Below, one piece after another: positions 8,039 through 17,091 of a stretch of DNA of 64,000 nucleotides; the stretch's first letter is position 1; every line of letters starts with the position of its first letter. The DNA lies in assembly GCA_037439785.1 (NCBI GenBank), contig JBBIVJ010000012.1, forward strand, positions 1 to 64,000, read 5' to 3'. The stretch comes from DSVZ01 sp037439785. GTDB lineage: Bacteria > Verrucomicrobiota > Verrucomicrobiia > Limisphaerales > J093. The notes beneath the pieces are model-generated. The model did no database searches, was not told the origin of the DNA, and saw only the letters and a program-made list of their open reading frames with translations. The position numbers and the translations under genes are program-made.

Positions 8039-10231
8039 ATGCCCCTCCACGCCCTCCTGCCCTCCGCCTCCCGATTGTGGCCCGCCGGCCTGGCCGCTCT
8101 GACCTGGCTGGCGCAGGCTCAAACCCCGTCCCTGCCGCCGGGCATCCTCGACTTCGCCGCCCGGCTCTCACACCAACACTGGTATCTGTTCGGCGAGACG
8201 CAGCGGGCAGAGCTGGACGCGCTCAACCGTGAGCTGCGCCTGGCCGATCAACAGCTCCGCGAGGCCCGCGACGAAGCCGCGCGTCAGGCCGCCGCCGCCC
8301 GTGCCGAGCAGGCCGGCGCACGGTTGCTCGAGCGGGTGCGCCAGTGCCCCCGGCTGCTGCGGCTGGACCTGACCGGCGACCGGCCGCAGGTGCAGCCGGC
8401 CGACCCCATTGAACTCCCGGGCGATACCGGGGCGTTGCTGCTGGAAGTGCGCGCGCCCCGCGAGGGGCTCGCCTTCGCTACCGCCCGGGCCGACCTTTCC
8501 CAGCCGGGCGGCGAGTCCAGTCGCGTCACCCTCGAGCTGGGCGCCGCCGGGCTCACCTACGTGGCGGTGGGGCTGGAACAGTTGCCCGTGGGCCGCACCA
8601 CCCTCGTGCTCCGCGGCAACCGGCCCGGCCGGTCGCCCCTCCACCTCCCGCTGGACGTGGTCACCCCGCCCCCCGGCCGGCTCAAGCTGACCGTCCTTTC
8701 CGACGACACTGGCCGGCCCACCCCGGCCATGGTGCGCCTGATGTGGCGCGTGGACGGTCTCCAACGCCGCCCGGCCAACGGCATCGAGTTCGCCCCCCAA
8801 TTTGACGGCCAGGGCCAGGCCACCGGCGTGCGCGCCGCCAACCTGCCCGGCCCGCTGGGCGTGCACTTCTGGTGCGTGCCCGGACCGTTCGACATGGCCC
8901 TGGCGCCCGGGGTCTGGCAGATCGGCGTCCGCCGCGGCGCCGAGCACGAGGTTCTTTTCGAGGAGGTCACCATCCGCTCCGGCGAACGGACCGAGCGCAC
9001 CCTGCGCCCGCGCCGTTGGGTGGACATGCGCCGGCGCGGCTGGTGGTCGGGCGACGACCACGTGCACCTGCGCATCCTCAGCGACGAGGACGCCCGCAAC
9101 GTCATGGCCTGGGTCAAGGCCGAGGACGTGCACCTGGCCAACATCGTCAAGATGGGCGACATCTACCGCACCTACTTCGAGCAGCGCGGCTTCGGCCCGG
9201 CCCACCGCGTGGTGGACGGCGACCACGTGCTCGTGCCCGGCCAGGAATGCCCCCGCACCCACGAGCAGCTCGGCCACGTCCTGGCCATGAACATCCTCCA
9301 GATGGTCCGCGACCCCGACCGCTACTTCCTTTACGACACCGTCTTCGACGCCGTGCACGCCCAGGGCGGCCTGGTGGGCTACGCGCATGTCAACTCCGGC
9401 ATGTTCCACGTGCACCGCGACATGAGCCTCAACGTGCCCCGCGCCAGGGTGGACTTCGTCGAGATACTCCAGTTCAACCATCTTGGCACCGGCCTTTACT
9501 ACGAGTTCCTCGACCTGGGCTGCAAACTCACCGCCAGCGCCGGCTCGGACGTGCCCTGGGGCGGCACCATCGGCGAAGTGCGCGCCTACGCCTACCTCGG
9601 CCGGCAACCGTTCAGCGCCGACCACTGGTTCGCCGCCTTCGGCCGCGGTCGCACCTTCACCACCAGCGGCCCCATGATCGAGTTCCGCGTGGACGACGCC
9701 CTGCCCGGGGACGAACTGCTCGTGAAGGCGCCGCGCAAGCTCCGCGTCCGCGCCCGCGCCTGGGGCGACCCCCGCCGCATGGCCCCCGTGACCCTCGAGG
9801 TGGTCCGCCACGGCCAGGTCCTGCGCACCGCCCAGTCCACCGACCCCGCCCGCCCCGAAGCCCGGCTCGACTTCACCGTGGACGCCGGCCACGGCTTCTG
9901 GATCGCCGCCCGCGCCCGCGCCGGCGACGGGACCAGCGCGCACACCACACCGGTCTATGTGGTCCGGCCAGGGCTGCGGTTCTGGAAGTTCGACGGCCTG
10001 GTAGCCCTGCTCGCCAAACGGGAGGAAAGCCTGCGCCAGATCGAGGGCATCATCGCCGAGGCCCGCCGCCTGGACGCCGAAGGCAGGCTGGAAACCGACC
10101 GCTACCGCAAATTGCTGGCCCGCCAGGGCGACGCCCTGCTGGAACGCGTGCGCCTTGCCCGCGACCTCTACGCCGAGCTGCGCCGCACCGCTGGACGCGA
10201 ACGCCCCCTCCGCGCCCCGGCCACCCCCTGA
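8039..10231 (+). CDS. CehA/McbA-type PHP-domain metallohydrolase, secreted
   Basis: A 730-residue protein with a signal peptide (PAGLAALTWLAQAQT, residues about 15-30). Residues about 55-100 form a charged coiled coil (LNRELRLADQQLREARDEAA). The middle is beta-rich. Residues about 335-520 carry the CehA/McbA PHP hydrolase core: WWSGDDHVHLR (first metal-binding DxHxH), VLVPGQECPRTHEQLGHV, GGLVGYAHVN, and LTASAGSDVPWGG (Asp near the C-terminal end of the core). C-terminal Ig-like strands follow (DELLVKAPRKLRVRARAWG), then a last coiled coil (RLETDRYRKLLARQGDALL). Named relatives hydrolyse carbaryl (CehA, McbA) but natural substrates of most members are unknown. The substrate here is unknown and probably handled in the periplasm. 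Confidence 0.85.
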   Translation: MPLHALLPSASRLWPAGLAALTWLAQAQTPSLPPGILDFAARLSHQHWYLFGETQRAELDALNRELRLADQQLREARDEAARQAAAARAEQAGARLLERVRQCPRLLRLDLTGDRPQVQPADPIELPGDTGALLLEVRAPREGLAFATARADLSQPGGESSRVTLELGAAGLTYVAVGLEQLPVGRTTLVLRGNRPGRSPLHLPLDVVTPPPGRLKLTVLSDDTGRPTPAMVRLMWRVDGLQRRPANGIEFAPQFDGQGQATGVRAANLPGPLGVHFWCVPGPFDMALAPGVWQIGVRRGAEHEVLFEEVTIRSGERTERTLRPRRWVDMRRRGWWSGDDHVHLRILSDEDARNVMAWVKAEDVHLANIVKMGDIYRTYFEQRGFGPAHRVVDGDHVLVPGQECPRTHEQLGHVLAMNILQMVRDPDRYFLYDTVFDAVHAQGGLVGYAHVNSGMFHVHRDMSLNVPRARVDFVEILQFNHLGTGLYYEFLDLGCKLTASAGSDVPWGGTIGEVRAYAYLGRQPFSADHWFAAFGRGRTFTTSGPMIEFRVDDALPGDELLVKAPRKLRVRARAWGDPRRMAPVTLEVVRHGQVLRTAQSTDPARPEARLDFTVDAGHGFWIAARARAGDGTSAHTTPVYVVRPGLRFWKFDGLVALLAKREESLRQIEGIIAEARRLDAEGRLETDRYRKLLARQGDALLERVRLARDLYAELRRTAGRERPLRAPATP

Positions 10232-10436
10232 ACCGGGCCGGAGCGGGCGCCGTCGAGACCGCAGGCGCCCGTGGGTCGGGCTTCTCAGGAAAAACTTTGC
10301 TTTGCCGCCCTGCCACCGCCCCCATCGCTCGGGGGCACTCGGTCGAGGAGCTTGCCGTCCTCGGAAAGCCAACGAGCACCTGCGACGGGGACCGGTAAAG
10401 GCTCGCCAATTCCCCCACTTGGCTTAGCCTTTTCGT
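10232..10436. other. Intergenic boundary before the restriction-modification remnant
   Basis: About 200 bases with no gene. Base composition becomes visibly less GC-rich toward 10400-10440 (GCTTAGCCTTTTCGTATGAC), which marks the left edge of the foreign-looking segment 10430-11870. Confidence 0.4.
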
Positions 10437-10970
10437 ATGACTTTCGGAGCGAAAAAGCCCGACCTGAGGGGCGATGAAGCCTTGCTGAAGCTGCGGGAGG
10501 AATACCACCAGGGCGTGCTCGACATGTTTGAGGCCGATGTCGAGGCCCGGGAGGTCCGCCCGACGCTGGAGATCGTCGGGCATACGTCCAACTTCTTGGA
10601 CAACCTGCGTCTGCCGGTGCATCGCTGGTTTCGCTACAGCGCCGGTTTTTCGGCCGAGTGGGTGAAATGGCTGTTGGCCGAACGACGAGGTGCCGAACTT
10701 CATGTCCTTGATCCGTTTGTGGGCTCGGGCACAACCTGCCTGGCCTGCGATGCAATGGGCGTGGAATCCTGGGGTTTGGAGGCGCACCCCTTCGTTTACC
10801 GGGTGGCGAGAGCCAAGCTCGGCTACACCGCCGATGCGGGCCGATTCCTGGCCAAGGCGGCGGGCTTCGACTCATGGACCTTCGAAAAGCTGCGGGACCG
10901 CAACGTGAGGTGGAAAAACCGCAAGCATCGTGTGCCCTTGTGCGAGGGACATCTGTGGGTGCGCGGATAG
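10437..10970 (+). pseudogene. Truncated DNA methyltransferase (N4/N6 type), N-terminal part
   Basis: A 177-residue frame from the ATG at 10437. Residues about 92-104 hold LDPFVGSGTTCLAC, the S-adenosylmethionine-binding motif I (FxGxG) of DNA amino-methyltransferases, followed by GVESWGLEAHPFVY (motif II region). A functional enzyme of this order needs a downstream target-recognition region and the catalytic (D/N/S)PPY motif. Neither is present: the frame stops 50 codons later and the endonuclease gene begins 12 bases beyond. I infer loss of about the C-terminal half by deletion. The last residues (KHRVPLCEGHLWVRG) may be the original C-terminus fused by that deletion. Base composition is lower in GC than the neighbours, suggesting horizontal acquisition. 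Confidence 0.7.
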
Positions 10971-10982
10971 TTGGGAGGGAAC

Positions 10983-11869
10983 ATGGCCGAATCCTACGCG
11001 CATCGCTGGGGACAGATCATCGGAGAGTGTATTGAAGCCTTCGTTCGCGGCATCCTGACGGACGTTGCCAGCCAGCACGGCCTTTACCTCGATTTCAAGC
11101 GTCCGCGACAAGCCCGCGGCGGACAGAACAAGGTCACTTGGCAGGATACCTTTGGCAACCGACATGATCTCGATTACGTCCTCGAGCGTGGCGGCACTGA
11201 GAAAACACGCGGCATCCCGGTGGCCTTCATTGAATCCGCCTGGCGGCGATACACCAAACACTCGAAGAACAAGGCACAGGAAATTGAAGCGGCAGTCATG
11301 CCCGTGGCACTGACCTTCTCCCGCTATCAGCCGTTTCTCGGAGCGGTGCTCGCCGGCGAGTTCACCCCAAACGCCGTCCGCCAACTGGAATCCAAGGGGT
11401 TTGCCGTGCTCCACGTGCCCTATGCGTCCATCCTGGCGGCGTTCCGCGAACTGGGCATTGACGCCTCGTCCGAAGACGGCATGGGCGGGACAAGCGAAGG
11501 CGAATTCCAGGCCAAGATTACCAAAGGCAATCGCTCCCGCAGCCGGAGACAACTCGACGTCTGTTGGCCAAATTCCACGCATTGCACCAGGCCGGCATTC
11601 ATGAATTCAAGCAGCGACTCGAAGAAGCCATCACGCGGCGGGTCGTTATCGTCCGGTTGACGGTGCTGCGCGGCCACGCCGTCGAATGTGCCAACATCGC
11701 CAGCGCCATCGCCTACCTGATCGAAGAGGAGAAAACGTGCCGTCTGCGCGAAGCCGGCGAGGCGCGGGAAGCCTTCGAGGTTCAAGTACGCTTCAACACC
11801 GCCGCGAAGATCGAGGCCACTTTCCCCAGACGCACAGAGGCCATTGCCTTTCTTAGAAGCCTGGTATGA
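10983..11869 (+). pseudogene. Restriction endonuclease partner of the truncated methyltransferase, frameshifted
   Basis: The ATG at 10983 follows a good ribosome-binding site (GGGAGGGAAC). The first frame runs to 11660, but from about 11560 the coding sense moves to another frame that ends at 11869. That frame carries AKFHALHQAGIHEFKQRLEE and ECANIASAIAYLIEEE; the first frame there gives a Ser/Arg-rich non-sense tail. The N-terminal part has a plausible PD-(D/E)xK-like core: NRHDLDYVLERGG (Asp) and PVAFIESAWRRYTKHSKNKA (Glu with a basic stretch), as in several type II enzymes encoded beside a methylase. The breakpoint lies between about 11510 and 11560. Together with the missing methylase half this suggests an inactive restriction-modification locus. 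The enzyme assignment is by motif and neighbour, so moderate. Confidence 0.6.
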
Positions 11870-12130
11870 ACCAGGGGGGAACTTCCCGCGCAAGAGAGGA
11901 CCGGTGGTGCTAATTCCAGGAAAGAAGAGCCCTGTCCGCGAAAACAGTTCCAACAAGGCCGGGCCGCGTGTTGCAGCCGGACCACGGCGGTGCACCACGG
12001 GGTCGCTGACGCCGGCCCGCAGGAAGGTTGTCCACCCTCGCGGCCGCGGCGGCCGGGCTCGTTCTGGTCACCGCCCCGGCAGCGGCGGGACACCGCTTCC
12101 GCATGCTGGCGCCTCTGGCGGCGGTCTTCT

Positions 12131-12180
12131 CGCGCCAGCGTCCCTGAGTGCGGCAGGCTTCTGCCGCTTTCGGCGGGTAG
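12131..12180 (+). repeat. Dispersed short repeat family 2, copy 1
   Basis: The core CTGCCGCTTTCGGC (12161-12174), preceded by GCGTCCCTGAGTGCGGC, recurs in inverted orientation at 20366-20408. Both copies lie in intergenic DNA. The core can fold on itself (GCCG...CGGC). Confidence 0.5.
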
Positions 12181-12270
12181 GATAATGCGGAAGCCGCTCG
12201 GCGGCGGGCGGCAGGCCAGAGTCCTCCCCCCTTGAGCCGACCCACTGCCACCACCACCCGGCGGCCAGCC

Positions 12271-12328
12271 TGGGGAAGAATCCCCACCACCGGCCCAGGT
12301 CGGGGAATGACCCGGGGGATAATTCCCC
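12271..12328. promoter_or_regulatory. Two neighbouring inverted repeats, possible operator
   Basis: TGGGGA-AGAA-TCCCCA at 12271-12286 is a perfect 6-bp-arm palindrome. GGGGAAT at 12302-12308 and ATTCCCC at 12322-12328 form a second, 7-bp-arm palindrome with a 13-base centre. Both share the half-site GGGGAA. They lie about 145-200 bases upstream of the gene at 12472. A regulator-binding role is inferred from shape only. Confidence 0.35.
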
Positions 12329-12471
12329 ATGCCGACAAGGGACGAGCCGGAGTCGAATCGGGCTTTCGTTTTCCCGGCCAACCACTTGGAAAAACCTTCG
12401 CCTCCTGGCACAAGCCTTGCACCTTGCACCGCCAACAACGGTGTCAACACAACAACAACAAGGATAGAACC

Positions 12472-12912
12472 ATGAAAATGCTGCACCATCTACTGCTGAC
12501 GGCGGCGCTGGGCCTCGGTCTGGTGGGCCTGCCCGCCCTGGCCAATGAAGACAATCCTCGTGGCGAGCGCCCGGACAGGCCCGAAAAACCGGAGAAACCG
12601 GAGGCCCCTCGCGGTCTGCCCCCGGAAATTCAGGAGCTGATCCAGAAGTTCCGCGAGGACCAAAAGGCCGCGCGGGAGCAAATCACCGCCCTGGTGCGGC
12701 AGATGCGCGAGGCCACGCGCGAACAGCGTGAGCAGTTGCGCGAGCAGGTTCGCCAAATTCTCGAGGAGCAAAAGGAACAGCGGGAGCAACTGCGCGAGCA
12801 GATTCGCGAGCGCCTCGAAGAGCTCGCCCGGCAGTTGCCCAATCGCCGCGAGGTCATCGAAGCCGCCAAGGAACAACTCCGTGCCCGTAAAAAGCACGGT
12901 CGGGGTGAGTAA
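12472..12912 (+). CDS. Secreted, highly charged coiled-coil protein
   Basis: A 146-residue protein. The ATG at 12472 follows AAGGATAGAACC and starts a clear signal peptide (LLLTAALGLGLVGLPALANE, cleavage near residue 24). The mature chain is almost all Glu, Gln, Arg, Lys and Ala. A Pro/Glu/Lys linker (DRPEKPEKPEAPRG) is followed by a continuous helix with REQLREQ-type repeats (residues about 65-125), so a long coiled coil in the periplasm is expected. It lacks the LTxxQ motifs of Spy/CpxP chaperones. The function is unknown. The A-rich leader and upstream palindromes suggest its own regulated promoter. Confidence 0.75.
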   Translation: MKMLHHLLLTAALGLGLVGLPALANEDNPRGERPDRPEKPEKPEAPRGLPPEIQELIQKFREDQKAAREQITALVRQMREATREQREQLREQVRQILEEQKEQREQLREQIRERLEELARQLPNRREVIEAAKEQLRARKKHGRGE

Positions 12913-13034
12913 CCCTTTGGGGTCCTGAATCCACAACGGCCGCCCGGGCAGCGTTCGCGACGTTGCCCGGGCGTTTTGTTCTCCGCCTCCGCTTCCGCTC
13001 GACTTCGGGTGGTCCGGCCGTTAAAGCCCCGGCC

Positions 13035-14246
13035 ATGCAACGCCTGCGGCCCCGCCCCGCCTCCCCCGCCTCCGGCGCCTGGTCGGTCCCTCCGCGGCGC
13101 CGGGGCCGATGGTGGAAGGCGCGGTTGCTGGGGCTTATGGCCGCCCTGGCCGGCAGGGAAACCTGGAGCAGCGGCGCGGAAACCTCGGAGGAAGCGCTGC
13201 TGCGGGAGCTGGAAAAACTGGCCGCCCCTGCGATCTGGTCCACCAGTGGGAGCCTCCGCGCCGGTGGCGGTTACCGGGACAACATCCAGCTCAGCAGTCT
13301 CCGGCCCCTGGCCGCCGGCTTTGTCACCTTCGGCGGGGACGTCACCCTGCACCGCGTGCCGACCGACGGCACGGGATTGACCCTTTTCGCCAGTGGAGAC
13401 TACACCGCCTTCGTGGACGAACCGCACGCCGATCCCGAGGCGCTGGCCCTGCTCCAGGCCGACCTCCAACGTGAGCTGGGACGGCCTTGGACCGCCGGTC
13501 TGCAAACCCGTTACGTGTTCCTGGACCAGGTCTTCGATGTGTCCGCCACCGAAGCGGACCTGGCCACCGTCACCGCCCGCGGCCATCTGGTCTCGGCCGC
13601 TCCCTCGCTCGCGCGCGAACTGGGCGCGGGGTGGACGGCCACGGCGTCGGTCGAGGGCGCGGGCCAGTGGTTCGCGGCGCCGCTGGACGATTACTACGAA
13701 CTGACGCCGGCCCTCACCCTCACCCGCGTTCTGGGCCGCGGAGGCGAATGGAGCGGCTCCTACCGCCATGACCGCCGTGGCTACGCTGAACGGCCGCCTT
13801 TGGCCGGGGATGGTTCCACCCTGCCCGGCCGCCTTGCATTTGCCAGCCACGAGGTGGACCTGCGCGCGCGGGTTTACTGGGACGCCGCCCGGCATTGGAG
13901 CAGCCGCTTTCGCCTCGGTCTGCTGGTCAACGAGGACAACGGCGGCGGCTACTTCGACCACACGCGCTACGCCGCGTCGGTCCAGGTGCGCTGGCGCGCG
14001 GCCGGCTGGTCCGTGCTGGCCGAACTGCGCGGCCTGCGGTACCAGTACGCCACCCGCCGCGTGGGGGGACCCGAAACAGCCCGGCGCCGCAAGGAAGACT
14101 GGGGCCTGCGCCTGCGGCTCGAGCGCGAACTGTCCCGGCACTGGATGCTCTTCGCCCAATGGGACGGGGCAGGCAGTGACGACCGCCTGCCGGCGGCGGA
14201 CTACACGGCCCGGACGGTGTGGATCGGACTGGAATGGACCCCTTGA
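13035..14246 (+). CDS. Outer-membrane beta-barrel protein
   Basis: A 403-residue protein from the ATG at 13035. The N-terminus is long and basic (RPRPASPAS...RRRGRWWKARLLGLMAALAG), with a hydrophobic stretch at residues about 30-42 consistent with a signal peptide. The mature part is made of amphipathic strands with alternating polar and aromatic residues (SLRAGGGYRDNIQLSS, ELTPALTLTRVLGRGGEWSG, DYTARTVWIGLEW) and ends in a strand rich in aromatic residues (WIGLEWTP), as expected for a barrel. The gene overlaps the histidine kinase start by 13 bases, implying translational coupling. Whether the barrel is structural, a pore or a signal-sensing partner is not known. Confidence 0.75.
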   Translation: MQRLRPRPASPASGAWSVPPRRRGRWWKARLLGLMAALAGRETWSSGAETSEEALLRELEKLAAPAIWSTSGSLRAGGGYRDNIQLSSLRPLAAGFVTFGGDVTLHRVPTDGTGLTLFASGDYTAFVDEPHADPEALALLQADLQRELGRPWTAGLQTRYVFLDQVFDVSATEADLATVTARGHLVSAAPSLARELGAGWTATASVEGAGQWFAAPLDDYYELTPALTLTRVLGRGGEWSGSYRHDRRGYAERPPLAGDGSTLPGRLAFASHEVDLRARVYWDAARHWSSRFRLGLLVNEDNGGGYFDHTRYAASVQVRWRAAGWSVLAELRGLRYQYATRRVGGPETARRRKEDWGLRLRLERELSRHWMLFAQWDGAGSDDRLPAADYTARTVWIGLEWTP

Positions 14247-15658
14247 AACCGCTGCGCGTCGCCGTCCCCCGGAACGGGCGCCGTCGCCTGCCGGAAGTGC
14301 TGGCCGTGACCCTCGCCCTTCTGGGCTTTGGCGGGGCCGTCCTCTGGGGCCGCCTGCGGCTCGGTGCCCAGATGCGCGCGCAGATTTTGCAGCGCGACGC
14401 CGTCATCCTCCAGACCCTGGCCCGCCGCGAGGCCGCCGAAGCGGCGTCCCGCGACCCCACCTTCGACCCGGCCGACCCGGCCTCGCAGTACGCCGTGCTG
14501 CTGGGCATGGCCGACCTCACCAACATCATCGCCGCCCGCCTGTTCGACGCCGCGGGGCACTTCGTGGCCGGCGTGCCGCTCGAAGTCAAGGAGGCCACCC
14601 TGGGCGAGGCCACCCTGGCCTGCCTGCAAACCCTCGAACCGCTGGTCCGCTTCCGCGTCGGGGCTTCCCGCAGCGAGCTGTTCCTGCACCTGCCCAATCT
14701 GGAAGCCCCCCGCGCCGACACACTCACCTGGGTCGAGGTGTACATCCCCTTTGCGGCGCCGAACACCCCCACGCTGCTGGGGGTGGGGCAGTTCATGCTC
14801 GAAGGCTACAGCCTGGGCCGGGAGTTTGCCCGTCTGGACGCCCGCCTCAACCGCCAGGCCGCCCTGCTCTTCCTGGCGGGCACCGGCGTCATCGGCGGGA
14901 TGCTGGGGGGGGCGTTCCGTCGGCTGGAACGACTCAACCGCGCCCTGGCCGAGCGCAGCGCCGCGCTGGAACGCGCCAACCAGGCGCTTGCACAGGCCGC
15001 ACGGTCCGCCGCCCTGGGCGCAGTCACCGCCCACCTGGTCCACAGCCTCAAGAATCCGGTGGCCGGCCTCCAGGCCTTCGTGGCCGCCCAGCAGGACAAC
15101 GCCCCGCCCGGCGCCCACCAGGACTGGCGTGAGGCCCTGGCCGCCACCCGCCGGATGCAGCAGCTCATCCACGACGCCGTGCAGGTGTTGCGGGAGCAGG
15201 AAAGCGGACCGGCGGGCGAGGTCAGCGCGGCCGAACTGGCCGAGACCGTACTGGCGCCGATCCGTGCCGCCGCCCGCGCCCGCGGCGTGACGCTCGAAGC
15301 ATGCTCCATTGGCACGGCCCTGTTGGACCGGCGCGTGGCGGGGCTGGTACGCCTGATCCTGACCAACCTGGTCCAAAACGGCCTGGAAGTCACCCCCGCC
15401 GGCGGCCGGGTCGAGCTGGGGATGCAGGCCGACGCCACAGCCTGGGTCTGGGAAGTGCGCGACAGTGGCGGTGGCGTCCCCGTGGCCGTCCGCGATCGCC
15501 TGTTCCAGCCGGTGCCTTCCACCAAGGAAGGCGGCTCGGGCATCGGGCTGGCCATCTCGAACCAACTGGCCCGGCATCTCGGCGCCGAGTTGACGTTGGC
15601 GGAGACCTCGCCTGCCGGCAGCGTGTTCCGCCTGCGCCTTCCACGGGGGACCGGTTGA
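14234..15658 (+). CDS. Orphan membrane sensor histidine kinase
   Basis: A 474-residue protein from the ATG at 14234, overlapping the upstream barrel gene. Membrane spans lie at about residues 22-40 (VLAVTLALLGFGGAVLWG) and 208-228 (ALLFLAGTGVIGGMLGG), enclosing a periplasmic sensor domain of about 165 residues. A coiled coil (ERSAALERANQALAQ) leads to the H-box, VHSLKNPVAGL, with the phospho-acceptor at about His270. The ATPase domain shows the N-box (LTNLVQNGLEV), G1 (VRDSGGGVP), the F/G2 region (LFQPVPSTKEGGSGIGLAI) and a final strand. No response regulator lies nearby, so the partner must be encoded elsewhere. Coupling to the barrel gene suggests it reports on the envelope. Confidence 0.88.
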   Translation: MDPLKPLRVAVPRNGRRRLPEVLAVTLALLGFGGAVLWGRLRLGAQMRAQILQRDAVILQTLARREAAEAASRDPTFDPADPASQYAVLLGMADLTNIIAARLFDAAGHFVAGVPLEVKEATLGEATLACLQTLEPLVRFRVGASRSELFLHLPNLEAPRADTLTWVEVYIPFAAPNTPTLLGVGQFMLEGYSLGREFARLDARLNRQAALLFLAGTGVIGGMLGGAFRRLERLNRALAERSAALERANQALAQAARSAALGAVTAHLVHSLKNPVAGLQAFVAAQQDNAPPGAHQDWREALAATRRMQQLIHDAVQVLREQESGPAGEVSAAELAETVLAPIRAAARARGVTLEACSIGTALLDRRVAGLVRLILTNLVQNGLEVTPAGGRVELGMQADATAWVWEVRDSGGGVPVAVRDRLFQPVPSTKEGGSGIGLAISNQLARHLGAELTLAETSPAGSVFRLRLPRGTG

Positions 15659-15735
15659 GACAGGGGAAGCGCAGGGATGGGATGCGGTGCACGGCCCGGT
15701 GGCGGCTGGCAGCGGGGCGGTGAAGGGAAAGGAGA

Positions 15736-17091
15736 TCACTCGTCGCGCGGGTTTTCCCGGGACCGGGCGGGAGGAGCTTCGCCCGGCAGGACGCGCGCCA
15801 GGGTCTCCCCCACCACCTGCGACCCGACGCCGTTGAGATGGGTGTCAAAGAGGGCGTTGAATGGCACGAGGCACGAGGCACGCAGCGGAGGGGTGAGGTC
15901 CACGAAACGAACTCCTGTTTCGGCGCAGAGGCGCTGAACCAGGTCGGGCAAGGGGGGCGGTTTCCAATCGCGGATGACCCGGTCCGTTTCGGAGTGGAAC
16001 CGGAGGCGACCATGCAGCACCCGCCGCTTGGTCGGCAGGTAGGCAAGCCAGGGGGTCGAACCGGTGCGCTCGGCCAGGCGGGCCAGTTCCGTCAGAACCT
16101 CCCGCAAAGCCTGCCACTGGTCAGAGGTGATTGCTTCCATCGCTGGGGGCAGGTCGGAGCATGTCAGTGACCCATCGCCCTCGGGGCCAATCCAAGAATC
16201 CAGGGGCGGCAGCGTGGTCGGCGGGGGTGGGGAGGAAGCCATCAGACATTCCACCGCCCAAAGCAGCAGGGAAGGTTGAGGGGGGCGGTCCGGCGGCAAC
16301 GGCCGCCCTTCGCGGTACCGTTGCCGGGCCAGCAGTTCACGACTCAGGTCCTCCCAGTCGTTGCCCTCGTAAAAGGCGATGATCAGGTGCCGCGTGGCGG
16401 GGGACACGCCCCACTGTTGGAGAAAATGCAGGTGAGACAACGGCCCGGTATGACTGACGCCCAAATTGCGCACCCGCCAACCAGTCCGCCGCGCGAGGTG
16501 GCTGGTGAACAGCTCCGCGTAGGGCAGATGCCCCAGTTCGGTGAAGGAATCGCCCGCCACCGCCACTTCCCAAGCCGGGACTCGGGACTCATTCCGGAAA
16601 CCTTCCCGATCATGGCGCACGCGCAGCGGAGCTTCGTCGCGGTAAACGTCATCCGGGAGGCCCACGGCCCGCACCCCGCTGCGCAGCACCTGTCCCCGCC
16701 AGGACAACGGGCCGGCCCGACGCCAGAGTCCTTCCCCGGTCGGGAGGTCAGGCTTGCGGTAAAAGGGGGCCAGCGCACGGTAGCGACGATCCAGCTTGTG
16801 AAAATCCACCCCCGCCAGCCGCCCCAGGCCTTCGAGGGCCGCCAAACCCACCCCCAACGACGCCAGGGCCAGGCTCAACTGCGCCGCCCACGGGCGGGGC
16901 CGGTCCAGCCAGTTCAACAGACACAGGGCCAGGACCACCCACCCCGCCGCCGCCAAAGGCTCGATCCAGAGCCGACCGAACGACTCCGCTCCCAGGGCCA
17001 GGGCTAGGCTGGCCGCGGTCCCCAGCAGCAGGAGGGCGAACAGCAGCGGTCCTTTCGAGTACCGCCAAGGGCGTTGAGGGACGGTCGTCAC
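15736..17091 (-). CDS. Membrane-anchored SGNH/GDSL-type hydrolase
   Basis: A 451-residue protein if started at the GTG at 17091. A longer frame to 17175 reads into repeat-like DNA (GLERKAGSLRG) and is probably not translated. Three hydrophobic segments occur near the N-terminus (GPLLFALLLLGTAASLALAL, LAAAGWVVLALCLLNWL, LSLALASLGVGLAALEGL). The catalytic part has VAVAGDSFTELGHL (block I, the Ser nucleophile in GDS), FYEGNDWED (block III, GxND) and DTHLNGVGSQVV (block V, DxxHxN). This fits an O-acyl esterase or transferase acting on a surface polysaccharide, as AlgJ/AlgX-like proteins do, but the substrate is not shown by the sequence. It converges on the histidine kinase gene. Confidence 0.8.
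   Translation of the reverse strand: MTTVPQRPWRYSKGPLLFALLLLGTAASLALALGAESFGRLWIEPLAAAGWVVLALCLLNWLDRPRPWAAQLSLALASLGVGLAALEGLGRLAGVDFHKLDRRYRALAPFYRKPDLPTGEGLWRRAGPLSWRGQVLRSGVRAVGLPDDVYRDEAPLRVRHDREGFRNESRVPAWEVAVAGDSFTELGHLPYAELFTSHLARRTGWRVRNLGVSHTGPLSHLHFLQQWGVSPATRHLIIAFYEGNDWEDLSRELLARQRYREGRPLPPDRPPQPSLLLWAVECLMASSPPPPTTLPPLDSWIGPEGDGSLTCSDLPPAMEAITSDQWQALREVLTELARLAERTGSTPWLAYLPTKRRVLHGRLRFHSETDRVIRDWKPPPLPDLVQRLCAETGVRFVDLTPPLRASCLVPFNALFDTHLNGVGSQVVGETLARVLPGEAPPARSRENPRDE

Larger units (their letters stand above)
11870..12471. other. Long intergenic region with a dispersed repeat and two nested palindromes
   Basis: About 600 bases without a convincing gene. It contains one copy of a short dispersed repeat (12131-12180) and a pair of inverted repeats (12271-12328), annotated separately. 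The last 60 bases before the next gene are A-rich (CAACACAACAACAACAAGG), unusual for this window, and form the leader of the gene at 12472. Confidence 0.5.

Noticed and set aside
8168..10372. 734-codon minus-strand frame opposite the CehA/McbA hydrolase
   Set aside because: Antisense shadow; the plus-strand frame has a signal peptide and clear metal-binding motifs.
12345..12375. tRNA-like T-arm text (GGAGTCGAATCGGG)
   Set aside because: No GTTCGA loop and no acceptor, D or anticodon stems can be built around it.
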